The position numbers and the translations under genes are program-made. The notes under the pieces are model-generated. The model was not told the DNA's origin. It did no database searches and saw only the letters and a list, made by a program, of their open reading frames with translations. Positions 32,735-43,479 of a stretch of 64,000 nucleotides of DNA are shown here, piece by piece (the first letter of the stretch is position 1; each line of letters opens with the position of its first letter). The DNA is from Simmondsia chinensis (lineage: Eukaryota > Streptophyta > Magnoliopsida > Caryophyllales > Simmondsiaceae), in the NCBI GenBank assembly GCA_018398585.1, contig JAGTTD010000009.1, forward strand, positions 10,421,193 through 10,485,192, in the 5' to 3' direction.

Positions 32735-32775
32735 AACTTAAAGCACTTCTTGAGAGGCAACCCAAGTTCGCCTTA
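32735..32775 (+). other. conserved post-coding motif of Ath2
   Basis: TAAAGCACTTCTTGAG, then AGGCAACCCAAGTT, is the block found downstream of the coding region in many Athila/Tat elements. Here it follows the protease after only about 300 bp, showing that RT and integrase are absent. Confidence 0.65.
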
Positions 32776-33660
32776 AACTTGTTTCACTTTATCGAGTTTC
32801 ATTTCGATTATTTATTATGCTTCTTTATATTTCTGGAACAAGTTTTGAAACAAGTTTGGGCATTAGAGCGGTATCAAAGTTCACCTTCAAGATTAATCTA
32901 CAAACCTGGGAAGTATCTCTCACCCACTATATCATTTTTTCTTTTTCTTTTAACATTGAGGACAATGTCAGCCTTTAAGTTTCGGGGTGGGAGAGGGAAA
33001 AAATTTTATTTTTGGACAAAAATTTTTCGATAAGTTTTCTTGTCTAGTTCTATTTTATCAATTAGAGTCGGCTTTAGTGCCTCCCAGAGTTTGGAGCCTT
33101 TATATGGGATGTAGATAGTGTCGCAACAAAAAGATTTTATGTTTCTTATAGTTAAGATCATTAACCTTTGCAATTGGTTTTTAACATTTAGAGCCGCATT
33201 AAATAAACCATAAGTATTATGAGCTCTTATCATCATGCCTTTTTAGGCAAATTTACTACTTTTCTTAGCTTGTTTGCTTTGATTGGAATTGAATAACTTA
33301 AAAATCATTTGTTTTTTGTTCCATTTTCAAGGCATGATCTACTCTAAGGCATTACCTGGATAAAACCACAATGTTTGGTTTCATTAGTTAGCATGGCTTT
33401 TTTGCCCTTCTTTTTGATTGGTTGATGCTCAAATTTGAATAGATTACACTAGAATACCACTTGCATAACAGACTTCGAGAGTTATGCCTAAGCCCAAATA
33501 AAAGAAAAATGTAAAGAGAGAGAGAGAGAGAGAGAGAGAAGGAGGCACCAATGCTGAAAATAGAAGTATCAATGACTAGTTAAGTTATTGTAGCCTCTGT
33601 GTCTCGAGTAGGTAGTAGGGGGATTTCAACACCTAGTACCCTTAGCCAACGAGATCGAGA
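32776..33660 (+). other. Ath2 3' non-coding region, left part
   Basis: It includes a GAGGACAATG block (about 32949) with the following TTTAAGTTTCGGGGTGGG, an (AG)n run at about 33515, and the CTGTGTCTCGAGTAGG/CACCTAGTACCC block at 33595-33645 that recurs in Ath1 (21985) and at about 38970. I see no convincing gene. Element E interrupts it at 33661. Confidence 0.65.
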
Positions 33661-33992
33661 TGTCATGAATTGTTATGCATTACAAGTTACTTCATGTACT
33701 ACAAGTTACTTTTTGTACTATCTTGTAATTCTTAGTCTTACTTGTATTCTTGCATACCGGTTGTAAGGGAGGGAAAAGTAGTTAGTTAGTTAGATATTTT
33801 GAGTTAGAGATATTCTTCGGCTGTTGCCAAGATAAAAATAGGTTGATTGTTGTTTTGAGGAATCATCCAATGAAATAGAATTTCCTCTTACTTTTCCATA
33901 ATTCTCTCTATTCTCTTCTTCTCTACTTCTGTTTAATCTTGATTCTTTCTATATCCTAGGTTTTGATTCAAGATTTATCTTGAATCATTACA
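33661..33992 (+). repeat. 5' LTR of chromovirus E
   Basis: It starts TGTCATGAATTG and ends AATCATTACA. It matches 38486-38813, with an extra AAGTTACTTCATG-like duplication near its start. A GATAAAAATAGG element near 33826 could serve as TATA box. Confidence 0.87.
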
Positions 33993-34074
33993 ATTAGTAT
34001 TAGATCCTACAATTGCCTTCGGTTGGCTTGCTCTCCAAGTGATCACGCTGGCTAAGAACAAGAAACAAGCTTCG

Positions 34075-35050
34075 ATGGCTAGGAATTCAGCTGCTGAAGG
34101 GAGTCAGAATGATTAATTTTCCCAGCTGCAGTAGTAAATGTAGGGCATGTTTCAAGTAATGAATTCCAATCACCAGCAGCTAGTCCAATCATAGCAAAAG
34201 ATGGAGCAGAGATTAGATGGGATGCAGGAACAAATTCATAAACAATCTTTATCGATTAGTGCTGGAGTTCTTCCTCAAGGCCCTCATCAAGGGAGACCTT
34301 CTGATCTTGCTACCACAAAACCCATTGAGGACCAAGGTGAAGTATTACCTATAGCCAAGAATTCTTTGAGGTATTTTTGATTTTATGCAATTGCTGAATC
34401 TCAGAAAGTCAAAGTAGCAGCCATTCACTTGCAAGGTGATTAAGAAATTTGGTTCCATAGTTTGATCTTGGGGAATCCTACTGTCACTTGGCAAGAGTTT
34501 GTGGATGAGCTATGTGAAAGGTATGGGGATGAGGTCATGGGAGAAGTGATTGACAAATTCAATAAGGTGTCACAAGTGGGAAGTGTTAAGGAGTATACGT
34601 CCCGATTTGAGAATTTGAAAGCAAGAATGATGGCAATTAATCCTTGGGCAAGTGAAGAGTATTATGTTTCTAGTTTCATCAGTGGGCTAAAGCCTAAGAT
34701 AAAAAATATGGTTAAGGCTCTCAATCCTCCCATAGTGTCCAAGGCATACTCCAAGGCTAGGTTGTTTGAATCATCAGCAGCAATCTCTTATGAATCTAGA
34801 TAGAAAGCAAAGGTTGTGACACCTTTGTAGTAGATAGGCACTAGTTCATCTAGACCTATGAGTTTAGAGGAAAAGAAGGCAAGAAAATTTGTGCTTCAAA
34901 TGCAACCAAATTTTCTTCTTTGGTCATAAATGTAGCCCAAAACAACTGATGACAGTCACTGGCAGTGAGGAATTAGATGATGATCAAAAGGTTCCTACAA
35001 ACTATGAGGATGAGTTGGAGGAAGTACCAAATGTGGTTGAGGAGTAGGAT
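34075..35050 (+). pseudogene. chromovirus E Gag, broken
   Basis: A plausible ATG lies at 34075, followed by a Gln-rich region with stops. The Retrotrans_gag core is at 34462-34803 (TVTWQEFVDELCERYGDEV, EYTSRFENLKARMMAI, YYVSSFISGLKPKIKNMVK). The knuckle CFKCNQIFFFGHKC (about 34888) keeps the CX2CX7HXC pattern. Stops at about 34112, 34378, 34441 and 34801 inactivate it. Confidence 0.86.
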
Positions 35051-35079
35051 GAGGCTGAGATCTCTGTTAGAGCTTTAAT

Positions 35080-35400
35080 AGGAGGTGGAACTTATAATAC
35101 TATTAGAATCAAGGGATTAGCAAACCATGGGCCCTTACTGATTTTGATTGATAGTGGAAGCACCCATACCTTCTTGGATCCCAAAATAGCTAGATTGGTG
35201 GGACATGAACTCATTAAAACCTTTCCACTAGCTGTAGTGGTGGCTAATGGTACCTCAATGTTAACTCAAATGAAGTGCAAGAAATTTAAGTTGGAGATGC
35301 AAGGACATCCATTCACCTATGATCTCAGGATCTTGAAGTGGTTCTAAGAGTGGATTGGATGAAAACTTTAAGTCCTATTATCTTTAATTTTGTCCAGCTC
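35080..35400 (+). pseudogene. chromovirus E aspartic protease
   Basis: Active-site segment LILIDSGSTHTFLDP with intact D-S-G, then AVVVANGTSMLTQMKC and FTYDLRIL. A deletion or frameshift at about 35335 fuses the tail of this segment (KWF-stop) to the VLRVDWMKTL block in the next frame, losing the usual GGCDMVLG. The gene is broken. Confidence 0.87.
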
Positions 35401-36358
35401 ACTGTGTCATTCGAGAGAGATGGAAAGCTAATTCAGCTGCAAGGATTGGTTGAGCAAGGGAGCTTACAAATCATGAGTTGTAGGAAGCTGCAAAGGGAGC
35501 TAAAGAAGAGCAATGTCCAACGAATTGGTCATTTGTTTTCTCTTAGTGCAGAACCAACCGATGCTAAGGTGATCTCTAACCCCTATATTAGGCAGTTATT
35601 GCAGGACTTTAAAGATCTATTAGAGTTACCGACCACTTTACCCCCTAAAAGATCCCTAGTCCATGTTATACCTCTCAAAGCTAATTCCAATCCAATTAAT
35701 TTAAGACCATACAAATACCCACATTTTCAAAAGAATGAGATTGAAAGACAAGTGCAGGGGCTATTAAGAACCAATTTTATCAGGCATAGCCATAGTCCAT
35801 TTGCTTCCCCAGTTATTTTTGTTAAAAATAAAGATGGAACATCTCGCATGTGTATTGATTACCGACAAGTAAATTCCTTTACCATCAAAGATAAATTTCC
35901 AATTCCTATTATTGAGGACCAATTAGATGAACTTCATGGTGCCGTTTACTTCTACAAACTTGACTTGAGACAAGGGTATTATCAAATTCAAGTGATAGAA
36001 ACAAACATATGCAAAACAGTCTTCCAAACACATCATGGCCATTTTGAATTTATGGTTATGCCATTTAGGTTATCAAATGCTCCCGCCACAGTCCAAGCTT
36101 TAATGAACTCAATTTTTAATCCCTTCCTAAGAAAATTTGTCCCTTGTATTCTTTGATGATATCTTAGTCTATAGTTCAAATTTGATGAATCATGTTGAGC
36201 ATCTAAACCAAGTTTTCCATGCCATGCGCAAACACAAGTTATTTGCCAAACTATCCAAATGTTCTTTTGCCCAAACTCAAATAAAATATTTGGGACATGT
36301 AATCTCCTATGAAGGAGTAGCCATCGATTCATCTAAAGTTCAAGCTATGAAACAATGA
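35400..36358 (+). pseudogene. chromovirus E reverse transcriptase
   Basis: The frame 35338-36156 covers the linker, [61 protein letters not shown] and [22 protein letters not shown] frameshift near 36140 separates [20 protein letters not shown] (catalytic Asp pair) and [20 protein letters not shown], which ends in a TGA at 36356. The RT core is well preserved apart from that shift. Confidence 0.9.
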
Positions 36359-36379
36359 CCAACTCCCACTACAATTAAA

Positions 36380-36940
36380 CTATTGAGAAGTTTTTTGGGA
36401 CTAACTGGCTACTACAGGAAGTTCATCCAATATTGAGTCATTGTTAAGCCTTTAACTGATCTTCTTAAGAAGGATGAATTCTTATGGTCCTCTGCAACAC
36501 AAGAAGCATTTGAAAGCTTGAAGTTGGCAATGTGCTGAGCACCAGTATTGAGGATGCCAGATTTTAAAGAACCCTTAAGGATTGAGACAAATGCGTGCAA
36601 CCAAGGAGTTAGGGCAGTTCTATCTCAACAAGGGAGGCTAATTGCCTTCCTAAACCAAGCTTTTGGTCCACGGCATATAAATCTGTAAATAATACTTAAA
36701 TTTCTCTTAGTAGTGCAAAAGTGGAGATAGTACTTAGAAAGCCATCATTTTGTGATCAAGATAGATCACCAAAGCCTTAAGTTTCTGTTGGAGCAAAAGG
36801 TAACAACAAGGGCCCAGCGAAAAGGATTGATGAAGATGTTAGGATTGGACTATGCAATCGAATACAGAAAAGTGAAAGAGAATTTGGCTGCGGATGCATT
36901 GTCCAGAGACAAGAAAACAAAGCAGAGGGCTCTTACTTAG
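36380..36940 (+). pseudogene. chromovirus E RNase H
   Basis: Relics are [21 protein letters not shown], RIETNACNQGVRAVLSQQG, where the first catalytic Asp (usually T-D-A-S) reads Asn, then VQKWR, IKIDHQSLKFLLEQK and YRKVKENLAADALSR, which leads into integrase. Stops at about 36437, 36537 and 36686 interrupt it. Confidence 0.86.
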
Positions 36941-36949
36941 CAATCACAA

Positions 36950-37960
36950 CTGTAATTGCTTGGATGGAGGAAATTTTTAAGTCTCATGAGCAAGATCAAT
37001 TTGCTCAAGAACAAATAACAGTTCTTAGCATTCAAGATCCTGCAATAAGGATAACAGCTAATGAAGTGACTTCGGCTAATGGTATTTTGAGAGTAAAAGG
37101 AAAGGTTTATATTGGGGCAGCAACTGAGTTAAGAAGGCGTATTGTCATGGCTTTTCATGATTCAGCATTGGGAGGGCACTCCGGCATTGAAGGTTCATAT
37201 CAAAGGCTCAAACAGCACTTCACTTGGCACGACATGAAGCGAGATGTGATCGAAATTGTGCAAAATTGTTAAATCTGTCAACATACCAAGAGTGGACATA
37301 CACCTTATCCTAGATTTCCACAACCTTTTCCAATTCCAGATGGGGCTTGGCAACAAATTAGTATGGAGTTTATCAAAGGTCTGCCAAAATTAGAGGGGGA
37401 AGAGATTATTTGGGTGGTGACTGATCGTTTTACAAAGTATGGACATTTCATAGCTCTTAGTCACCCTATTTGTGCTGAGAAGCTTACAAAGGTATTCTTG
37501 GACAACATTTAGAAGCTCCATGGTCTTCCCCAAGCCATTCTATTTGATAGAGAGAGATTGTTCGCTATCACCTTTTGGAAAGAATTGTTTAAACTCTTGG
37601 GTTCTTCCTTGACTTTGAGCTCTGCCTACCATCCTCAAACCAATGGGCAAACTGAAAGATTGAGTCAAAGTGTGGAGCAATACTTACGAAGCATGACTTT
37701 CAACAATCCAAGGCAGTGGTGCAAGTGGCTTTTGTTAGCTAAATACTGGTACAACACTCATGCACACACATGCTTGGGTGCTACTCCTTTCAGGGCCTTA
37801 TGTGGCTATGATTCTCCATTTCTAATATTATCTCAGGGCAGTACTACCCAGGTGGTTGAAGTTGAAGACATTATTCAGCAAAGGAAGCAGTTAGTTCAGC
37901 AAGTAACGGATAATTTGCAGCTGGCTTATGCAAGAATGAATTTTTTTTTTTTTTTTTTTT
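36950..37960 (+). pseudogene. chromovirus E integrase
   Basis: The HHCC finger reads HDSALGGHSGIEGSYQRLKQ, then QNC-stop-ICQHTKSG with a TAA inside the Cys pair. The DDE core shows VVTDRFTKYGHFIAL (first Asp), ILFDRERLF (second Asp, F-D-R) and NGQTERLSQSVEQYLRSM (Glu). The frame 37558-38112 is open until a run of 21 T at 37941-37961 replaces codons of the C-terminal domain. Stops at about 37270 and 37510 are also present. Confidence 0.87.
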
Positions 37961-37961
37961 T
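37941..37961. repeat. homopolymer run of 21 T inside integrase
   Basis: The run interrupts the segment ARMNF...ADKKS of the integrase C-terminal domain and shifts the frame. It is an expansion or sequence artefact. Confidence 0.95.
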
Positions 37962-38405
37962 GCTGACAAGAAGAGTTCTAAACGATTCCTTGAGGTTGGG
38001 GACATGGTGTACTTCAAATTGCAGCTTTATAGGCAATCGTCAGTTGCAATGCATAAGAATGTCAAGCTCCGTGCACATTACTTTGGTCCTTACAAGGTTC
38101 TACAAAAGATAGGACCTGTGGCATATCAATTAGGGCTTCCTTCATATGTAACTATTCACCTAGTCTTTCATGTTTATCTTTTGAAGAAACATGTTGTTGT
38201 AGACAAGATTTGTTCTAAACAACCTCCAAATGCTTCATCAAATGGCATCATACTTCAAGAACCCATAGCTATTCTGGGTTCCAGTGTCATTCAGCAACAA
38301 GGGAAGAAGATTCATCAAGTGTTAGTCGAATGGACAAATCTAGAGAAGTTTGATGCAACATGGGAGAAGTTTGACAACAACAACAACAGCAGTCCCATTG
38401 CTTGA
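37962..38405 (+). pseudogene. chromovirus E integrase C-terminus and chromodomain-like tail
   Basis: VGDMVYFKLQLYRQSSVAMH and GPYKVLQKIGPVAYQLGLPS are the integrase C-terminal domain. QVLVEWTNLEKFDATWEKFD is the chromodomain-like end and (ACA/AAC)n codons follow. The frame ends at TGA 38405, about 80 bp before the 3' LTR. Confidence 0.78.
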
Positions 38406-38485
38406 TGGGAGGAGTTCAAATTCATCAAAAGTCAATTTCTTGAATTTTTATTCCTGAGACAAGAATCCTTTCATTAAGGGAGGAG

Positions 38486-38813
38486 TGTTATCATGAATTG
38501 TCATGTATTACTTGTTACTTCTTGTATTATCTTGTAATTCTTGGTCTTACTTGTATTCTTGCATGCCAATAGTAAGGGAGGGAAAAGTAGTTAGTTAGTT
38601 AGATATTTTGAGTTAGATATTTTGAGTTAGATATTCTTTGGTTGTTGCCAAGATACAAATAGGTTGATTGTCATTATGAGGAATCATCCAATGAAATAGA
38701 ATTTCCTATTACTTTTCCCTAATTCACTCTATTCTCTTCTTCTCTACTTCTCTTGAATCTTGATTCTTTCTCTCTCCTAGGTTTTGATTCAAAATTTATC
38801 TTGAATCATTACA
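38486..38813 (+). repeat. 3' LTR of chromovirus E
   Basis: It starts TGTTATCATGAATTG after CATTAAGGGAGGAG and ends AATCATTACA. An internal 14-bp block (ATATTTTGAGTTAG) is duplicated relative to the left LTR. Confidence 0.87.
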
Positions 38814-39458
38814 TAAGAGCTTCCACATTGAAAGCTCATTACATGGGACATAGAGAAAGCTTAAGAAGAACTAACATGAAAAGTCACATTAGAAAAAGAA
38901 TATCCAAGAACACTATCCTGTGTAAAAGTTTATCTTTGAGATATGTATTATGGTGCTATGGTTTTGTGCCTTGGCATCTCGGGTGATTAAGGTACGTAGG
39001 GAACCTTTAAAACCTAGCAAACTCAGCCAACTAGAAGGGGATTGTTGACCTCAAAGCCTGCTACAAGGGGTACTTGAAAAGCAAACAAGGAAACGATCAT
39101 TTAAAAAGAAATGATTGTATGAAAGATTGCTTCTAGTTTTTAGTCTTAGGTATACCTGAGAAATCTTGTTGTGAGCGGCGTGATTATTGTCTTCTATTCG
39201 GTTTGAATGTCTTGAAATTAGATAGAACATATAAAACTTAATTTGCTTAGCCAACTTGTGAATACATTCCCCTAGGTGATTGATGGTTTTTCTTTAGAAA
39301 GATTGTTTTTCATTTTTAAGCTTAGAATCTCTAGCATTCTTTTTCTAATAGAGGTATAAATGCTTGGGATTGTGATAAAATTATTGAAAAGCATGAAATT
39401 CTGCACTTTCATGATTAGCCTTGCTCGAGGACGGGCATTATTTAAGTTCAAGGGTATT
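38814..39458 (+). other. Ath2 3' non-coding region, right part
   Basis: It continues the Ath2 sequence cut at 33660. It holds AAAGCTTAAGAAGAACTAAC (also in Ath1 near 22087), another CATCTCGGGTGATTAAGG/AACCTAGCAAACTCAGCCAA block, and GCTCGAGGACGGGCATTATT, a polypurine-like stretch, before the LTR. No gene was seen. Confidence 0.6.
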
Positions 39459-41375
39459 TGATAAGTCCAATTTGGTATGCATATATTTATATAATTTCGG
39501 TTTAATTTATTTCTATCTTGCATTTTATTTCTATTGATTTTGCATTTTTTTTCCCCATTCTTATTGTCATACAACAAAATTCGTTTCATGCTAATTCTTG
39601 CCAGGTTTGGTGGCCAAATGAACAAAGGAAGCAAGAAAATCAAGATTATACAATAATTTAGCATGAAAGGGTGGCAAAATGAACCAATCAAAGCAAGCTA
39701 ACCAAGTTGCCATGAAAATATTTGAAAATATGCAAGTTGGGATTGTTAAGAAGTGAAAAGGAAGCAAAAATGCAATGCACACATGAAGTAAGCAACCACG
39801 TTGATACAAACCTGGAATGCCATTTGCTAGAATGGGCAGCAATTGAAAAGAAGGAAGCAAGTGAATTGATTTTTTAATTCATGAATCAACCAAGTTGAAT
39901 GCTATAAATAGAGAAGAAAGCAAAAGCTTATGGCATCAATTCAATCTTCATTCATCAAAAAACACACACACGCGCGCATGCCCGCGCGCACAATTTTATG
40001 AGAAAAGGAAAAAAGAAAGAGTTTGGTTGGTGTTCTTCATTTCCAAAGTCCTTATCTATCCTTTTTCTCTTTAATTCATGGCTTTTGTTTTAGTTTTGCT
40101 TTGTATTACGTTAGTCATGAATTAATTTAGTTTTTCCAAGGCTACGATACAGCCTAAGTTATAATTTATGCTCTTTTTTAATTCAAAGTACTCTATGTTT
40201 TTTTATTCCATTGTTGAAATGTTTATTATTGCGCTTCATGTGTTGGAGTGCTTGATCACAATTCAAACTGATAAAGATTCATTATGAGTCCAAGAGGAGA
40301 TTTATGATGATTGCTAAAGTAATAAATAGAGGTGTTAATAGAAACCCGAAAACAAAAAAAACCGAACCGAAATCGAGAAAACTGAACTAGAAATTTCGGT
40401 TATTGAGTTGAAAAAAGCGGTTGGGTTACCGAACCAGTAAAAATCCTTCTTAATTTGGGCGATTATGATTCATGGGTTTAACTAAATTGGTTAACTGAAT
40501 AAACGAATTGTTATATTTACAGAGTACCATAATGGCGATCACAAGTTATAGCCTAGTTTTACATTTCAAACCCAACTTTAATTTTTTTATTTTCTTTTGT
40601 TAAATTCATATATAAGGCTTTCGCTACAATACCTACTCTCAAGCATCAATTAGTATTTTGTATATTTGATATTCTATCAATTTTTTGTTTTTGGGAACCC
40701 ATAAAATTAGCAAATTTTTAATAAATGGTTAATTGATTAACCAAACCGAACTAATCGATAACCAAAACTCGGGCAACTAATTTTAAATGGGTTGTAGTGG
40801 TTATTATATTTTTACTAATGTTGTAAATAGTTACCGTACTGATAATTTAAATGGTACGGTTAACCGGTAATGAACACCCCTAGTAATAAACACCATAAGA
40901 TGAGCGAATGCTAGAGATAGATTAACATGATTTGTGTGGTCTTGTAAGTGAAAACCATAAATCATCACAACTCTTTTCTTATTTGAATTCAAGCAAGAGA
41001 TTGATAAATTAATAGGTAAAAGAATACGCTGAGTGTTGCTCAAGAAAGAATATTTAGTAAATTAGGATTTTTAACCATAAACATGAATAAAACAACCACA
41101 GCACTGAGAATAAGAAGTAGTAGTGATGCAACTAGGTAAAATTGGATGCCTTGGACTCTAAAATAAGCCAACTTACTTTAAAAATTAGTAAATATTTTAG
41201 TTTCTTACCATTTCATCAATCTCACATTGAAAACTTTAAAATTTTGTCACTGAAATATGACTCAAACTACTAATTTAAGTAATCATTCGATAAAACAATC
41301 CTTGTGGGAACGATGCTCTATTTACTCTTTATCACTTTACATGACTTAGTACACTTGCTAAATAACCACGCATCA
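39459..41375 (+). repeat. 3' LTR of Ath2, with MITE insertion
   Basis: It starts TGATAAGTCCAATTTGG and ends CACGCATCA. Without the 556-bp MITE and its 8-bp duplication it is about 1.35 kb. TATAAATAG lies at 39903. A stretch of alternating purine-pyrimidine (ACACACACACGCGCGCATG) lies just downstream of the TATA box. Confidence 0.85.
40327..40882. mobile_element. hAT-type MITE (556 bp)
   Basis: Terminal inverted repeats are TAGAGGTGTTAAT at the left and ATGAACACCCCTA at the right (reverse complement TAGGGGTGTTCAT). The element is flanked by a perfect 8-bp duplication, GTAATAAA, at 40319-40326 and 40883-40890. Subterminal CCGAACCGAA and GGTTAACCGGT motifs are common in plant hAT MITEs. It has no coding capacity. 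The LTR is continuous without it. Confidence 0.9.
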
Positions 41376-42601
41376 ACTGCTTTGAATATGTTTTTTGACT
41401 TGATGGATGGATTACCGATTAATGTTGTGAACTCACTCAGGTTTATATTGATTTGAATTGTCGATTCTCAGTAATAAATATTTGATGTTTTTGTGTAATT
41501 TTTTCTCAAACTTTCATAAATGCATGGACTCTTTGAAAGATACATTTAGTGCCCAAAAATTAAAAAGAAAGGGAAGACTTCATAATTTAGTGCCACACAA
41601 AAATGAAATACCTTGTATTACATTAAGATGAAATGCCTTTGAGAAGTGGAATTAGGTATTTCTTTAGGAGTAGTTTCTCTTAAAGCTATTCTTTATGAGG
41701 TTTTGTGATATAAATGCCTCGGATTATTTGAATATTGAAAAGCATTATATATGGCTTATGCTTAAGAGGTTTTTACTATGTTATGATAGGCCTAAAATTC
41801 TAATTAATATTTGATCCAAGTGAATAAAGATGAGTGCGCTGCATCATGAGATTCCATTAAGCGGATGGATGAAGAGCATGCTCTACTATAAAGCCAGAAC
41901 AACACAAGTAGAAGACAACAAGTACTAATGCTAGGGAGTTAATGTCAGAAAGTATACTGTGAATTCACTTACACAAGGGAAGATGTGCCTATGAGTTGTT
42001 TATTATCGAGGGGAGTGGGACTAAAGCCCTTAAAATGAGTCACCACAGTGGAAACCCGTCTTTAGAGGTATGACGATCCCATGAATGAGGTTTAACAAGT
42101 AAAACGTAACTAATGGGCAATTGAAAGAGAACTAAATATAAAATTTATATCAGGGTATTCATGGATCCTATTCCTAAGGTGAAGTGCTCTCTACTGTGAT
42201 GATCAAGGCAGAGTTTTCAAACATTAAATGAACCCAATGACATGGTATTAACATGGTGATGAATACATATCACCCTTGGATGGTTCACCTACGTGGGTGT
42301 GGTGGTAGAGTCACCATTGTGGAAAAAGGGCTATTTCCTAATGGCACTCATTAGGCAGAATTTCATGCACGTGACTATATCGTGCCTCACTGATAGAACC
42401 TTACAATTACCTATATTTTGTGTGAGGGATAGGTCTAGACCATGCTACGAGGAACTTGGTTCAAAGCAGTTATGCTACTATGATTTCTTCAGGTTGAAGC
42501 TCACTACACTAAGTATTGGCTCAAAATTGAAACGTACCTACATGTATTAACGGAATACCACGCTCACAAAATTTCATATTTTTTTAATCGTGTGGGGAAT
42601 T
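41376..42601 (+). other. unassigned repeat-like DNA, possible copia 3' remnant
   Basis: No convincing gene. The stretch from about 41960 to 42590 resembles the non-coding region between pol and 3' LTR of some copia elements, and ends with GTGTGGGGAATTGTTG, a polypurine-tract-plus-LTR-like junction. The frame at 42293-42550 has no recognised motif. The assignment is weak. Confidence 0.3.
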
Positions 42602-43088
42602 GTTGAAAAAATAATATATTTTACTTTAGTGATTTACAAATTATTCATTTTATATATTATTCTCAAGGTATGAAATATTTTTATAACTAAAAATATCTAA
42701 GTTTCTTAAACTTAAAAAACAATGAACTCTAAATAGATATTTTTAACACATTTGTTAGTAATTTGTTGCAAATGTGATAGTGTCTATCGGGTTAGGGGGC
42801 GGGTTCAAATATCTGCTCGGTTGCATTTGAGAAGAAAAGGAAAAAAATAATAATAATAAAAGGAGGAACATAGGCTAACATTCGGAAGTCATGATTTCTT
42901 CTCTCTCCTAAATAACCCACCCGGTCACAAAACTCCCCACGCGCCACCTAATCCCGGCGCATGTGGGCGCGTGACCAACTAGCTAGGTCGTCCTGCCGAT
43001 TCGATCGTACAACTCTCACCGCCATCTGTGGGTTTAAGGGTAGCCCAAATCGAACGAACACCACTGCCTCCCTCCTCAACCAACCTGG
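42602..43088. other. unassigned DNA left of chromovirus F
   Basis: AT-rich DNA up to about 42780, then a mixed region with an (AAT)n run at 42850 and a GC-rich patch (42915-43070). A GGGTTCAAATATC resembles a pol III B box, but no A box or tail was found. The 65-codon frame at 42961 has no recognised motif. Confidence 0.3.
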
Positions 43089-43450
43089 TATTAAGCTTCA
43101 ATTTGAGAAATTGAAGTTAACTTGTGAAGAGAGAGAGTTTAGATTAGGTGAGAGTTAGAGATGAGATGAGAAGAGGGAGAAAAATATCTCAAGAATCAAG
43201 TAATCTATTTTTATTGAATGAACAAGACTTATAAGGATTGATCCTCTTATAGGAGAATCTAGATACAATGAATCAAAAATATCTCAAACAAAGCCTAAAC
43301 CGCCAAAACTAACAACACATCAGCTATAACTGACTTTGGCGCCAAAACGGAACAATCAAAATTTGAACTAGGCTACATTTCTAACTCATTACAAGACTCC
43401 AAAAAATCAAAACATGGATTACAAGACTCATCACATGAAAAATCATAACA
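43089..43450 (-). repeat. 3' LTR of chromovirus F
   Basis: It matches 48419-48799 along its length. On the minus strand it starts TGTTATGATTTTTCATG and ends AAGCTTAATA (AAGCTTAACA in the other copy). A TATA-like CCTATAAGAGG lies near 43250. Confidence 0.88.
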
Positions 43451-43479
43451 ATCCCTTTCACTTAAGAAGCTTCTTGTCC

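Larger units (their letters stand above)
33661..38813 (+). mobile_element. Ty3/gypsy chromovirus E, full length but decayed
   Basis: The element is about 5.15 kb with LTRs at 33661-33992 and 38486-38813. Gag, protease, RT, RNase H, integrase and a chromodomain-like tail are in order. The primer-binding site is degenerate (TTAGTATTAGATC). Flanking pentamers are CGAGA left and TAAGA right, so any target duplication has decayed. Multiple stops exist in every domain. It belongs to the same broad group as C, D and F by Gag knuckle and RT wording. Confidence 0.9.
29101..41375 (+). mobile_element. Athila-like element Ath2 (gag-pro only), split by chromovirus E
   Basis: Parts are a 5' LTR truncated on its left (29101-30026), a tRNA-Asp-type primer-binding site, Gag, protease, a 3' non-coding region (32776-33660 resuming at 38814) and a 3' LTR (39459-41375) carrying a MITE. 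No RT, RNase H or integrase is present between protease and the 3' motif. Element E sits in the 3' non-coding region. The two Ath2 LTRs align well from TATAAATAGAGAAG to the end. Confidence 0.83.

Noticed and set aside
42800..42830. Possible tRNA gene or SINE (GGGTTCAAATATC B-box-like)
   Set aside because: No A box at the right distance, no cloverleaf, no poly-A or poly-T tail and no flanking duplication were found.
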